A stretch of 23,242 nt of DNA from JACQKT01 sp038063055 (GCA_038063055.1 JBBTVY010000016.1:1-23242), one strand, 5' to 3'. Counted from the first letter of the stretch, positions 14,928 to 22,042 are shown. Made by a program: numbers and translations. The notes: generated from the letters alone by a model not told the origin.

Positions 14928-15005
14928 TTACAAATTTGAGCTGTGACACTTTTTATATTTTTTACCACTTCCGCATTGGCATGGCTCATTTCGACCTACT
15001 TTCAT
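14928..15005 (-). CDS. 25-residue SEC-C zinc-binding microprotein
   Basis: An ATG-to-TAA reading frame of 25 residues on the minus strand that is almost entirely a SEC-C motif: PCQCGSGKKYKKCH, the CxCx8CH zinc site found at the C-terminus of SecA and in many small proteins. It starts at its own ATG three residues before the GRNEPC segment, and the motif fills the whole frame, so it is either a true free-standing microprotein or the precise remnant of a longer gene. No sequence resembling the rest of SecA is upstream. It is divergent from the LexA-methyltransferase gene, with starts 60 bp apart, and could belong to that island. SEC-C motifs bind zinc and often mediate protein or ribosome contacts. 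Existence as a gene is likely but unproven. Confidence 0.6.
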   Translation of the reverse strand: MKVGRNEPCQCGSGKKYKKCHSSNL

Positions 15006-15030
15006 TTTGGTGCTGGGGATAACTAGCTCT

Positions 15031-15058
15031 TTCACACTTTCGATTTATTTTCTATAAT
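15031..15058 (+). promoter_or_regulatory. Promoter giving a leaderless lexA-methyltransferase mRNA
   Basis: TTCACA (15031-15036), 16-bp spacer, perfect TATAAT (15053-15058). The ATG begins at 15065, exactly where transcription should start. I see no LexA-type palindrome here. Confidence 0.65.
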
Positions 15059-15064
15059 ATCACT

Positions 15065-16519
15065 ATGGTAACAAAAAGGCAAAAACAAGTCCTCGATTTC
15101 ATAACTGATTATCGGGGGCGAAAAGGATATGCCCCCTCGCTTGATGAAATACGCAAGAAACTCAAACTTGCGTCTGTCTCAACGGCTCATTTTCATGTTT
15201 CCAAACTCCGCGATCTAGGATATTTAACAAAAGAAGAAAACAAGTCCCGCTCTATTGATGTGATAGGGCGTGAATCTATGGTAAAAATTCCGCTTTTGGG
15301 AACTATTGCCGCCGGACAGCCAATTGAAGCAATACAAGTAAAAGAAATGATAGCAGTTCCAAAAAGTAAACTTCCTCAATCATCGGAAGTTTATGCTCTC
15401 CGCGTAGTCGGCAACAGTATGATTGATGAGAATATAAATGACGGCGACATCGTTTTAGTAAGACAACAAGAAACAGCGGAGAATGGACAAAAAGTTGTGG
15501 CACTTATTGATAATCACGAAGCAACACTCAAAAAATACTATCGTGAAAAAGGCTATATTCGTTTACAGCCCGCTAATAAGAACATGGAACCGATCATCTT
15601 ACGAAACGGTCGTGATATTTCAATACAGGGAATAGTACTCGATGTCATTCGAGAAGAAGGGGCTGCCACAATCCAGCTACCTGAATACAAAGAAATTGAA
15701 AAATATAAGGAGTTGCCGTTAAATAAAATCATTTGTGGAGACGCAATTGAAATAATGAAACAATTTCCTTCCAATTCAGTAGATATCGTAGTCACGTCTC
15801 CGCCATACGATGCCGTCCGCGACTACAAGGGATTTTCTCTTAATCTACACGCGGCTGGCAAAGAAATATATCGCGTTCTTAAGGACGGCGGGGTTGTGGC
15901 TATGGTAATCCAGGACCAAACAAAAAACTTCGGGAAGTCACTAACATCTTTCAAAACAATTATTGATTGGTGTGATAGTTTCGGCTTCAAACTTTTTGAA
16001 ACGGTGATTTATAGAAAATACGGCGCTGAGGGAGCATGGTGGAATAAACGTTTTCGCGTAGACCATGAATATATGCCGATATTCTTAAAAGGCGAACGAC
16101 CACAATACTTCAATAAAGAACATTTAAAAATTCCATCAAAACATGGTGGCAAGACAATGACTGGTGGCGGCACTCGTCTTACAAATGGTATTCGGATAGC
16201 GACTCATTCAATTAAAATTAACCCAATGAAGTGCCGTGGCACTATTTGGGAATATATGACTGCCGGAGACGGAAGCCGATTAAAACACGAACATCCAGCA
16301 ACATTTCCTAACAAACTACCATATGATTTTATTCAATGTTTCTCGCCAAAAAATGGAGTAGTACTTGACCCATTTGTCGGCAGTGGCACTACAACTGTTG
16401 CCGCAAAAAATCTCGGACGACACTATATCGGCATTGATATAGCATCGGAATATTGCTCTATTGCCAAAAAAAGAATGGAAGTGGAATGTACCTCGAAAAA
16501 CCAAAAAAAGCTTTTCTAA
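15065..16519 (+). CDS. LexA repressor-protease fused to a beta-class DNA methyltransferase
   Basis: A single 484-residue frame. Residues 1-205 are a complete LexA: winged-helix start (MVTKRQKQVLDFITDYRGRKG, recognition helix about 39-50), self-cleavage site A83-G84 in IAAGQP, catalytic S118 in GNSMID and catalytic K156 in ATLKKYY. Residues about 215-480 are an amino-methyltransferase: motif IV TSPPY (244-248) comes before motif I DPFVGSGTT (435-443), the beta-class order, predicting N6-adenine or N4-cytosine methylation. LexA cleavage on RecA filaments would separate the DNA-binding domain from the protease-methyltransferase part, coupling modification to DNA damage. The stop codon overlaps that of the convergent gene at 16516. 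Local GC is low (22 of 60 bases at 16201-16260). The family calls are firm; the regulation is inference. Confidence 0.9.
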   Translation: MVTKRQKQVLDFITDYRGRKGYAPSLDEIRKKLKLASVSTAHFHVSKLRDLGYLTKEENKSRSIDVIGRESMVKIPLLGTIAAGQPIEAIQVKEMIAVPKSKLPQSSEVYALRVVGNSMIDENINDGDIVLVRQQETAENGQKVVALIDNHEATLKKYYREKGYIRLQPANKNMEPIILRNGRDISIQGIVLDVIREEGAATIQLPEYKEIEKYKELPLNKIICGDAIEIMKQFPSNSVDIVVTSPPYDAVRDYKGFSLNLHAAGKEIYRVLKDGGVVAMVIQDQTKNFGKSLTSFKTIIDWCDSFGFKLFETVIYRKYGAEGAWWNKRFRVDHEYMPIFLKGERPQYFNKEHLKIPSKHGGKTMTGGGTRLTNGIRIATHSIKINPMKCRGTIWEYMTAGDGSRLKHEHPATFPNKLPYDFIQCFSPKNGVVLDPFVGSGTTTVAAKNLGRHYIGIDIASEYCSIAKKRMEVECTSKNQKKLF

Positions 16520-17511
16520 AAAATATTCTGCGGATCTAGCGTGTATTCGATACCCAGCGTGCTTGTCATAGCAAGAGAGACAGGATTTTTAGATATTAAA
16601 TCATTGTAACGCCCTTGGCTTGGTTTAATACTTCCTTTTTCGAATTTAAAATGAGACAAATTATTCCACGACCAAACTTTGGGGTTATATTTCCAGCCGG
16701 TCTTTCCAGAAAGAAACTTTAGAAATTCTTCAGCCTGATCGACTGTTTCTCTTTTAAGAGATTGTTTCTTAGTGTCAAAATTTATAAGCTGCCCTTTCCC
16801 GTTTGAAAATTTTATTTTATCTCCGCCACGGCTTCCTCCTGCAATCAAACGAAGCTCGCCGAACAGTTCTTTTAGCGCGAGCATCAAGCTAGAAATGGAG
16901 TAGTGGTCGTTAAAAAATATTTTATGTAATGGACTTTTATCATTATCTGCATGAAGAAACTTTAACCAACTTAAACAATTGTCGGGATAATTAAAAAGAT
17001 TTTTAAACGTCCCGTCAGTGTAAAGAAGCGGACAAATTGCGTCTTTAGGAATTCCAATTTTTTGAACAGAACCGATGACGCCCAAGAGAAGATGTATTGT
17101 GGCAAGTGGATACTTCTGGGGAAAATTATGCTTACCATCATATCCCCTTATATTATTAGCAGATAAACAATCGTCAAAATTATTCCAATTATTAGGAATT
17201 TGATCTTTATTAAACAAAACCATGTGTTGTCCTACGCTTTTTACTCCATTTCGGAAAATCTCCATATCAAGAAAAATACAATCGCGGGGCAAAATACCTT
17301 TTTCTAAAATAAGAAATTTTCCGTCATAAAAACCCTTTACTTTCCAATTAAGATACTGGGAAACAAAAAGACCGCACAATAGGCCGTCGCTGTCGGGGCT
17401 TAATATGCAATTTTGATTTTTTTGCGCCAGCCAAGGATATTTTTTGATTACCGCCGCGTAATCAATAACATCATTCTTGCCCGCCAGCATTTCTTGTATT
17501 CTTGAAGTCAT
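16516..17511 (-). CDS. Uncharacterised protein with a DHH-like SPDSDG motif, partner of the LexA-methyltransferase
   Basis: A 331-residue soluble protein that I cannot assign firmly. Residues 36-50 read ILSPDSDGLLCGLFV, resembling motif I (S-x-D-x-D-G) of DHH phosphoesterases. LDMEIF (81-86) and VGQHM (about 93-97) could be the later acidic and His-bearing motifs, followed by YDGKHNFPQKYPLATIHLLLG. The C-terminal 100 residues (KSLKRETVDQAEEFLKFL, WKYNPKVWSWNN) are of unknown type. If DHH-like it would be a metal-dependent phosphodiesterase or nuclease. Its stop codon overlaps that of the LexA-methyltransferase in convergent arrangement, so the pair is likely to be inherited together; a restriction or effector role is inference. 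A TATAAT at 17541-17546 precedes it, with a leader of about 23 nt and no SD. Confidence 0.6.
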   Translation of the reverse strand: MTSRIQEMLAGKNDVIDYAAVIKKYPWLAQKNQNCILSPDSDGLLCGLFVSQYLNWKVKGFYDGKFLILEKGILPRDCIFLDMEIFRNGVKSVGQHMVLFNKDQIPNNWNNFDDCLSANNIRGYDGKHNFPQKYPLATIHLLLGVIGSVQKIGIPKDAICPLLYTDGTFKNLFNYPDNCLSWLKFLHADNDKSPLHKIFFNDHYSISSLMLALKELFGELRLIAGGSRGGDKIKFSNGKGQLINFDTKKQSLKRETVDQAEEFLKFLSGKTGWKYNPKVWSWNNLSHFKFEKGSIKPSQGRYNDLISKNPVSLAMTSTLGIEYTLDPQNIF

Positions 17512-17540
17512 AGTTATTTTGGCAATTCGCTTACCGAAAC

Positions 17541-17546
17541 ATTATA
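17541..17546 (-). promoter_or_regulatory. -10 box of the DHH-like gene
   Basis: A perfect TATAAT on the minus strand, 29 nt before the ATG at 17511. It directly follows the T-run after the upstream nuclease gene. No clear -35. Confidence 0.5.
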
Positions 17547-17573
17547 CCAAAAAAACCGCCATTATTGTGGCCA
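17547..17573 (-). terminator. Weak terminator after the PD-(D/E)XK gene
   Basis: Minus strand GCCA...TGGC, a 4-bp stem, then GG and seven T, directly after the stop codon at 17575. The stem is short, so read-through into the next gene is likely. Confidence 0.4.
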
Positions 17574-17574
17574 T

Positions 17575-18327
17575 TCAAAAAACAAAGTCCTGCCCGCCCA
17601 AATTTTGAACCGCTTTTTCAATTCTTCGCGCGCAATAATCAAGCCGCTCCATGATATTTTTCTCCGTAAGCCGAATGACGCGCCAGCCATGACGCTTGAG
17701 AAACGCGTCTTTTGCTTTGTCTTTGGCGGCTTGCGCCTTGCCTGAATGGGCCTTACGGTTGTCGCATTCAATGGCGATTAGTCCGTCTCGGCAGAACACT
17801 GCGATATCAATGCGATACCGCCTGCCTTCTTTTGAAACAGAATGTTCTGTGCCCACTTTGATGCCAAGCCGCTTAAGGCGCTTTTCCATGATTTGCTCCG
17901 TGTGGGGAACGCCGTAGAGCTCCAAAATATCTTTTGCCGAAAGCAACTTTCTTAAAGTGGTAAACCCAAAAGAAACTCTGCGCGGTATTATGTTTTTTAT
18001 CGGGCGAGGAAGTTTTTTAATTTGCCGGAGCGCGATTTTAATATAATCATCGTGAGCGCGAGGATGATTCGTTTCCTTCGGCAAAAGAACGATTCTTTTT
18101 ATTTTTTCTTTTTTTGCGACGCGGGCATAATACATGATGCGTTTGCCATTCCTGCCGAAAATCGACGGCTGATAAAAAGCAAGGTATTCAAACCGCCGCT
18201 TCGGCATAAAAACGGCCGGGACGCGATACCAATGATCATGAAACAAAATACGGAGGTCGTTTTTGTTCTTCAACACTCCCACCAAAACCGTCTTGTCTTT
18301 TAAAATTGTCTCTATTGGCGGATTCAT
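17575..18327 (-). CDS. PD-(D/E)XK endonuclease (DUF559/Vsr-like) with WYRxP N-domain
   Basis: A 250-residue protein. The C-terminal half (about 155-242) is a very-short-patch-repair/DUF559-type nuclease core: D174 in RIDIAVF, E187-C-D189 in IAIECDNRKAH with K192 and H194, then helices and RHGWRVIRLTEKNI, the closing strand and helix. The N-terminal 120 residues (HDHWYRVPA, YLAFYQPSIFG, YYARVA, LLPKETNHPRAHDDYIKI) form a separate domain that I recognise as recurring ahead of such nucleases but cannot name; it may be a nucleic-acid-binding module. Its ATG is 14 bp after the 3' end of tRNA-Leu, on the same strand, so it is probably co-transcribed with the tRNA. Together with the LexA-methyltransferase and the DHH-like gene it forms a putative defence island. 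No SD. Confidence 0.8.
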   Translation of the reverse strand: MNPPIETILKDKTVLVGVLKNKNDLRILFHDHWYRVPAVFMPKRRFEYLAFYQPSIFGRNGKRIMYYARVAKKEKIKRIVLLPKETNHPRAHDDYIKIALRQIKKLPRPIKNIIPRRVSFGFTTLRKLLSAKDILELYGVPHTEQIMEKRLKRLGIKVGTEHSVSKEGRRYRIDIAVFCRDGLIAIECDNRKAHSGKAQAAKDKAKDAFLKRHGWRVIRLTEKNIMERLDYCARRIEKAVQNLGGQDFVF

Positions 18328-18341
18328 TAAGAAAAGCTATG

Positions 18342-18425
18342 TGCCCAGGACAGGACTCGAACCTGCAAGCTCTTGCGAGCGCTACCACCTCAAGGTAGTG
18401 CGTGTACCAATTTCGCCACCTGGGC
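18342..18425 (-). tRNA. tRNA-Leu(GAG)
   Basis: 84 nt on the minus strand: acceptor GCCCAGG/CCTGGGC, D-arm GGCGAAATTGGTACACGC, anticodon stem CTACC/GGTAG with loop TTGAGGT (anticodon GAG), a long class II variable arm (GCTCGCAAGAGC region) and T-arm CAGGTTCGAGTCCTG. The discriminator is A and CCA is not encoded. It marks the edge of the accessory island. Confidence 0.96.
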
Positions 18426-18443
18426 ATTATTAAAGACAAGTTC

Positions 18444-18449
18444 ATTATA
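18444..18449 (-). promoter_or_regulatory. -10 box of tRNA-Leu
   Basis: TATAAT on the minus strand, 18 nt before the mature tRNA 5' end, with TTGCGT 18 bp upstream as a possible -35. It is divergent from the macA -10 at 18481-18486. Confidence 0.6.
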
Positions 18450-18480
18450 GCGGTCATTTCAAAAATAACGCAAGATGAGA

Positions 18481-18486
18481 TATAAT
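18481..18486 (+). promoter_or_regulatory. -10 box of the macAB operon
   Basis: TATAAT ends 21 nt before the ATG at 18508. An in-frame ATG at 18475 would precede the -10 and is rejected. The -35 (TTCAAA) is weak. Confidence 0.6.
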
Positions 18487-18507
18487 GTGAAACGGAGCAG
18501 AATTAAT

Positions 18508-19962
18508 ATGAACTATAAACAAGTCCTTTCAAATAAAATCTACTGGGCCGTTGCCGTCGTTGTTTTGATAATCGCCTCATATCTTTATTTCGGTAGAGAC
18601 GGAGCGCCAACTCTTGAAATCGTCAAGGCGGAGCGCCGGACCATAACCCAGGAGGTTTCGGCGACCGGAAACGTCAAACCGTCGCAAAGCGTCGACCTCG
18701 CTTTCGAAATAAGCGGCAGGATAGCGTCTATTAACGCCAAAGTCGGCGATGAAGTCGCGGCCGGACAAGTTCTCGCTTCTCTCGACGCATACGAACTGAA
18801 TACCCTGCTCAACAAAGCCAAAGCAGATTTGGTTTCGCAGGAAGCCGCCCTCGCCGCGGCCAAACTCAGCCTCAATAATTATTACGGCAACGCGGTCAAT
18901 ACCGTAAACAGCGCTTACACCGGCGCCAACGACGCCATTCGCATCAAAATAGATTCCCTCTTCTCCGACGACGAAAGCAACAATCCTAAATTAACTTTTG
19001 ATTCGACAAATTCACAGGAAAAAACAAATTCCGAAAATAAAAGGCTCCTTATAAGGGACATGCTTAATGAATGGTTGTCGGAAATAAATACCATTGATAT
19101 TTCTTCCTCGGATGCTTTGGAAAAAGCCCTGGCTGATTCCAAAACAAACTTGAACTCCGCCTATAGCTTCCTCAATCTTCTGATGAATACGACGATAAAC
19201 GCTCTTTCCTTGCCGGCTTCCACGCTCAACAGCCATAAAACAAGCATCAATGACGCGCGGGGCGAAATAGATTCCGCCACGTCAAACATGACGACGCTCA
19301 TTCAAAACATCTCTTCGCAAAAAGCGGCCATAGCTTCCAAAGAAGCCGAAATAAAAAGTTATCAGGCCGGCGTGGACAACATAAACGCCCAGATATCGAA
19401 AACGGTTCTCCGTTCCCCGATCTCGGGAACAGTCACGAAACAGGACGCCAAAATCGGAGAAATCGCTCCGGCAAATTCCATAGTCATTTCCGTTATTTCT
19501 GCCGGGAGATATGAAATAGATTCGTATATCCCCGAAGTCGACATATCCAGAGTGAAAGTCGGAGACAACGCCAGGGTCACCCTCGACGCCTACGGAAACG
19601 ATGTCGTTTTTGATGCGGTTGTGACGTCCATCGACCCGGGCGAAACCGTAGTCGAAGGAGTCGCGACATATCTGACCAAATTGTATTTTTCCAAACCCGA
19701 TTCGAGGATAAAGCCGGGAATGACCGCAAACATCGATGTCGTGTCGGCAAGCCATGAAAAAGTTTTAGGTATCCCGCAACGAGCCGTGCAAAAAACGGCT
19801 GACAAAGAATCGGTTTTGATATACAAAGAATTTTCCGGGAATGTTTCTTCCATTGAAGAAAGAAACATAAAAACCGGTTTGCGGGGCGTAGACGGCTATG
19901 TCGAAATTCTTGAAGGCTTGTCCGAAGGAGAAGAAGTCGTCATACCGAGACCCGTAAAATGA
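18508..19962 (+). CDS. macA: MacA-like periplasmic adaptor (HlyD/RND membrane fusion protein)
   Basis: A 484-residue membrane-anchored adaptor for an ABC exporter. One membrane helix at about 11-28; first biotinyl-lipoyl half at about 50-95 (VSATGNVKPSQSVDLAFEISGRI, GDEVAAGQVLASLDAYEL); a long coiled-coil hairpin at about 95-295; second lipoyl half at about 298-335 (TVLRSPISGTVTKQDAKIGEIAP); then a beta-barrel and membrane-proximal domain (VDISRVKVGDNARVTLDAYG, KPGMTANIDV). The coiled coil contains a Ser/Asn/Asp-rich stretch. It is the first gene of a three-gene operon with the ATPase and permease; its TGA overlaps the next ATG (ATGA). A GGAG lies 10 nt before the start, the only weak SD-like site among the native starts apart from the macB leader ORF. 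Confidence 0.92.
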   Translation: MNYKQVLSNKIYWAVAVVVLIIASYLYFGRDGAPTLEIVKAERRTITQEVSATGNVKPSQSVDLAFEISGRIASINAKVGDEVAAGQVLASLDAYELNTLLNKAKADLVSQEAALAAAKLSLNNYYGNAVNTVNSAYTGANDAIRIKIDSLFSDDESNNPKLTFDSTNSQEKTNSENKRLLIRDMLNEWLSEINTIDISSSDALEKALADSKTNLNSAYSFLNLLMNTTINALSLPASTLNSHKTSINDARGEIDSATSNMTTLIQNISSQKAAIASKEAEIKSYQAGVDNINAQISKTVLRSPISGTVTKQDAKIGEIAPANSIVISVISAGRYEIDSYIPEVDISRVKVGDNARVTLDAYGNDVVFDAVVTSIDPGETVVEGVATYLTKLYFSKPDSRIKPGMTANIDVVSASHEKVLGIPQRAVQKTADKESVLIYKEFSGNVSSIEERNIKTGLRGVDGYVEILEGLSEGEEVVIPRPVK

Positions 19963-20684
19963 ACTCATCGCCGCTTATCGAAGCCAAAAATCTCATAAAA
20001 ATTTATGAAGACGACGGGGTTCCGACTCCCGCTCTGCAGGGAGTTTCTTTTACCGTTCAGAGTGGAGAATTCGTCGCCATAATGGGACCTTCGGGATGCG
20101 GAAAATCAACCCTTCTTCACATAATGGGTTTTCTCGACCGGCAAACGGAAGGTGTTTACGAGTTTGAGGGCCGTCCCATAGAAAGTTATAACGACGAAGA
20201 ACTGGCGCATATCCGGAACAAAAAGATGGGTTTCATCTTCCAAACCTTCAATCTTCTGCCGAGGCTGACCGTTCTAGACAACGTCAAGCTTCCTCTTCTT
20301 TATTCCGAAATAAAAGAATCACTCTGGGAACAGAAAGCGAAACGCGCCATTGAGTCGGTCGGTTTAAGCCGCAGGATGAATCATGAATCCCTGAAATTAT
20401 CCGGCGGAGAGAAACAGCGCGTCGCCATCGCCAGGGCGTTGGTCAACGACCCGCAGGTTATTTTCGCCGATGAACCGACTGGAAATCTGGATTCGAAATC
20501 CGGACAGACAATAATGTCGATTCTGCAAAAGCTGAATATTGAAGACAAACACACGGTGATTCTTGTAACCCACGAAACATATACGGCCGAACACGCCCAG
20601 AGGATAATACGCGTTCTTGACGGAAAAATAGAAAGCGACAAGCCGGTCGAGCGCCGCCACGCGAGCGAAGAATTTTCGAAATAA
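19959..20684 (+). CDS. MacB-like ABC transporter ATPase
   Basis: A 241-residue ATPase of the MacB/LolD group. Walker A GPSGCGKST (43-51), Q-loop in GFIFQTFNLLP (91-101), ABC signature LSGGEKQ (147-153), Walker B ending D171-E172 in VIFADEPTG, D-loop NLDSKSG, and the switch His in LVTHE. It energises the permease encoded after it. In E. coli MacB the ATPase and permease are one polypeptide; here they are separate, as in Gram-positive and CPR versions. The start overlaps the macA stop by four bases, so translation is probably coupled. The likely substrate is a peptide, lipopeptide or antibiotic; the sequence does not say which. Confidence 0.94.
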   Translation: MNSSPLIEAKNLIKIYEDDGVPTPALQGVSFTVQSGEFVAIMGPSGCGKSTLLHIMGFLDRQTEGVYEFEGRPIESYNDEELAHIRNKKMGFIFQTFNLLPRLTVLDNVKLPLLYSEIKESLWEQKAKRAIESVGLSRRMNHESLKLSGGEKQRVAIARALVNDPQVIFADEPTGNLDSKSGQTIMSILQKLNIEDKHTVILVTHETYTAEHAQRIIRVLDGKIESDKPVERRHASEEFSK

Positions 20685-20694
20685 ATTTATGTGT

Positions 20695-20796
20695 CCCGTG
20701 GGAAATTCTTTTGAAAATATCGATAACAAACGGAGATAAAATAATGATTAATTTCAAAGTCGAATCAAAAATAGCAAAAAATATTTTCCTATCGGG
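20695..20796 (+). promoter_or_regulatory. Structured leader element, copy B (upstream of MacB permease)
   Basis: A diverged copy of the element at 13309-13438, in the same orientation relative to the gene. The outer arms CCCG-T-GGGAAA (from 20695) and TTTCCTA-T-CGGG (to 20796) still pair through a G-U and a bulge. The TATC-GA (20718-20723) ... GA-GATA (20733-20738) hairpin with its tandem G-A mismatches and the TTC-AAAGTC-GAA hairpin (20753-20764) are kept; the middle hairpin is lost, making it 28 nt shorter. The 3' arm directly touches the ATG at 20797. It lies inside an operon, so it need not be a promoter. Confidence 0.7.
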
Positions 20797-20800
20797 ATGA
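20744..20800 (+). CDS. Possible 18-codon leader ORF coupled to the MacB permease
   Basis: ATG to TGA, 18 residues starting MINFKVES. GGAGA lies seven bases upstream, and the TGA overlaps the permease ATG as ATGA. It lies inside structured leader copy B, so the frame may be accidental. If translated, it would open the leader helix next to the permease start. Confidence 0.3.
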   Translation: MINFKVESKIAKNIFLSG

Positions 20801-22035
20801 TTTTGAAACATACATTGGAAACCGCCTTCGCCGGCCTTCAAACGCATAAATCGCGTTCTCTTCTTACCATACTCGGCATAGTTATAGGTGTTGCCGCCAT
20901 AATGATAGTCATGTCGCTCGGGCGAGGAGCGCAAAATCTGATTCTTGCCCAAATCCAAAGCATCGGCTCGAAAACAATTGCCGTAATCCCCGGCCGTCAG
21001 CCGAGCGGGCCAACAGATGTTCTATCCACCTTCACTGATTCGCTTAAAGAACGCGACTTGCAGCTTCTCCAAAGGACGGAAAATGTCCCCCACCTCTCTC
21101 AGATAATGCCAATTGTTTTCGGCGCCGAAGTAACCGCTTACGGGAACGATACATATCGCCCGACAATCCTCGGTGTCACGCCTTTTTTCTCCGACATTTA
21201 CAACATTTATCCTGAACAAGGACAAATATTCACCGATGACGATGTTAAAAGCTATTCGCAAGTGGTAATCATCGGCTCAAAAGTAAAAAAAGAACTATTC
21301 GGGGACGAAAACGCAATTGGTGAAAAAATAAAAATAAAAGGACGAAATTTCAAGGTTGTCGGAGTTCTCCCTCAAAAGGGGCAGTTGTCTTTCCTGAATT
21401 TCGACGAAATAGCAATCATGCCCTATACTACGGCACAACAGTACATCTTCGGAATAAAATATTTCAACCGGCTCGTCATCCAAGCTGACGATGAAGCGAC
21501 CGTGCCTCAAACCGCCTATGACATAGCGGCAACGCTCCGGAATGCGCACAACATTTCCGACCCGGCGAAAGACGATTTTTTCATACAGACCCAGGCGCAG
21601 GCGCTCGAAACGGTCGGCAATATAACAAATGTCATAACTTTGTTTCTCGCGGCCGTGGCCGCCATATCGCTGATTGTCGGCGGAATAGGAATAATGAACA
21701 TAATGCTTGTTTCGGTGACCGAACGCACGAAAGAAATAGGATTGCGGAAGGCGCTGGGCGCCACCAATAAAAACATACTTTCGCAATTCCTGGTCGAGGC
21801 AATGATTTTAACGGCGCTTGGCGGTCTTATCGGAATCGCCACGGGAACGGCGATATCTTTCGGGGCTTCTTTCTTGCTGACGTATTTCCTGAATCTGGCC
21901 TGGCTTTTCTCATTTCCTGTAAGCGCCGCCCTTCTTGGCATCGGTGTCGCGGCCGCGGTGGGACTTATCTTCGGAATTTATCCGGCTTATCACGCATCGA
22001 GGCTTAGTCCGACCGAAGCGCTGAGATACGAATGA
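20797..22035 (+). CDS. MacB-like ABC transporter permease (FtsX/MacB_PCD)
   Basis: A 412-residue permease with MacB topology: one N-terminal membrane helix (about 22-43, LLTILGIVIGVAAIMIVMSLG), a large extracytoplasmic MacB_PCD domain (about 45-275), and three C-terminal helices of the FtsX domain (about 284-310, 330-362 and 372-402). Family-typical stretches are GGIGIMNIMLVSVTERTKEIGLRKALGA and the closing PAYHASRLSPTEALRYE. It works with the preceding ATPase and MacA-like adaptor; outer-membrane partners are not expected in CPR cells. It is separated from the ATPase gene by 112 bp holding structured leader copy B, so its expression may be tuned separately from the rest of the operon. A bidirectional terminator follows. 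Confidence 0.94.
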   Translation: MILKHTLETAFAGLQTHKSRSLLTILGIVIGVAAIMIVMSLGRGAQNLILAQIQSIGSKTIAVIPGRQPSGPTDVLSTFTDSLKERDLQLLQRTENVPHLSQIMPIVFGAEVTAYGNDTYRPTILGVTPFFSDIYNIYPEQGQIFTDDDVKSYSQVVIIGSKVKKELFGDENAIGEKIKIKGRNFKVVGVLPQKGQLSFLNFDEIAIMPYTTAQQYIFGIKYFNRLVIQADDEATVPQTAYDIAATLRNAHNISDPAKDDFFIQTQAQALETVGNITNVITLFLAAVAAISLIVGGIGIMNIMLVSVTERTKEIGLRKALGATNKNILSQFLVEAMILTALGGLIGIATGTAISFGASFLLTYFLNLAWLFSFPVSAALLGIGVAAAVGLIFGIYPAYHASRLSPTEALRYE

Positions 22036-22042
22036 CAACAAA

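Noticed and set aside
18475..18507. Upstream ATG for macA
   Set aside because: It precedes the TATAAT at 18481-18486, so it would not be in the transcript.
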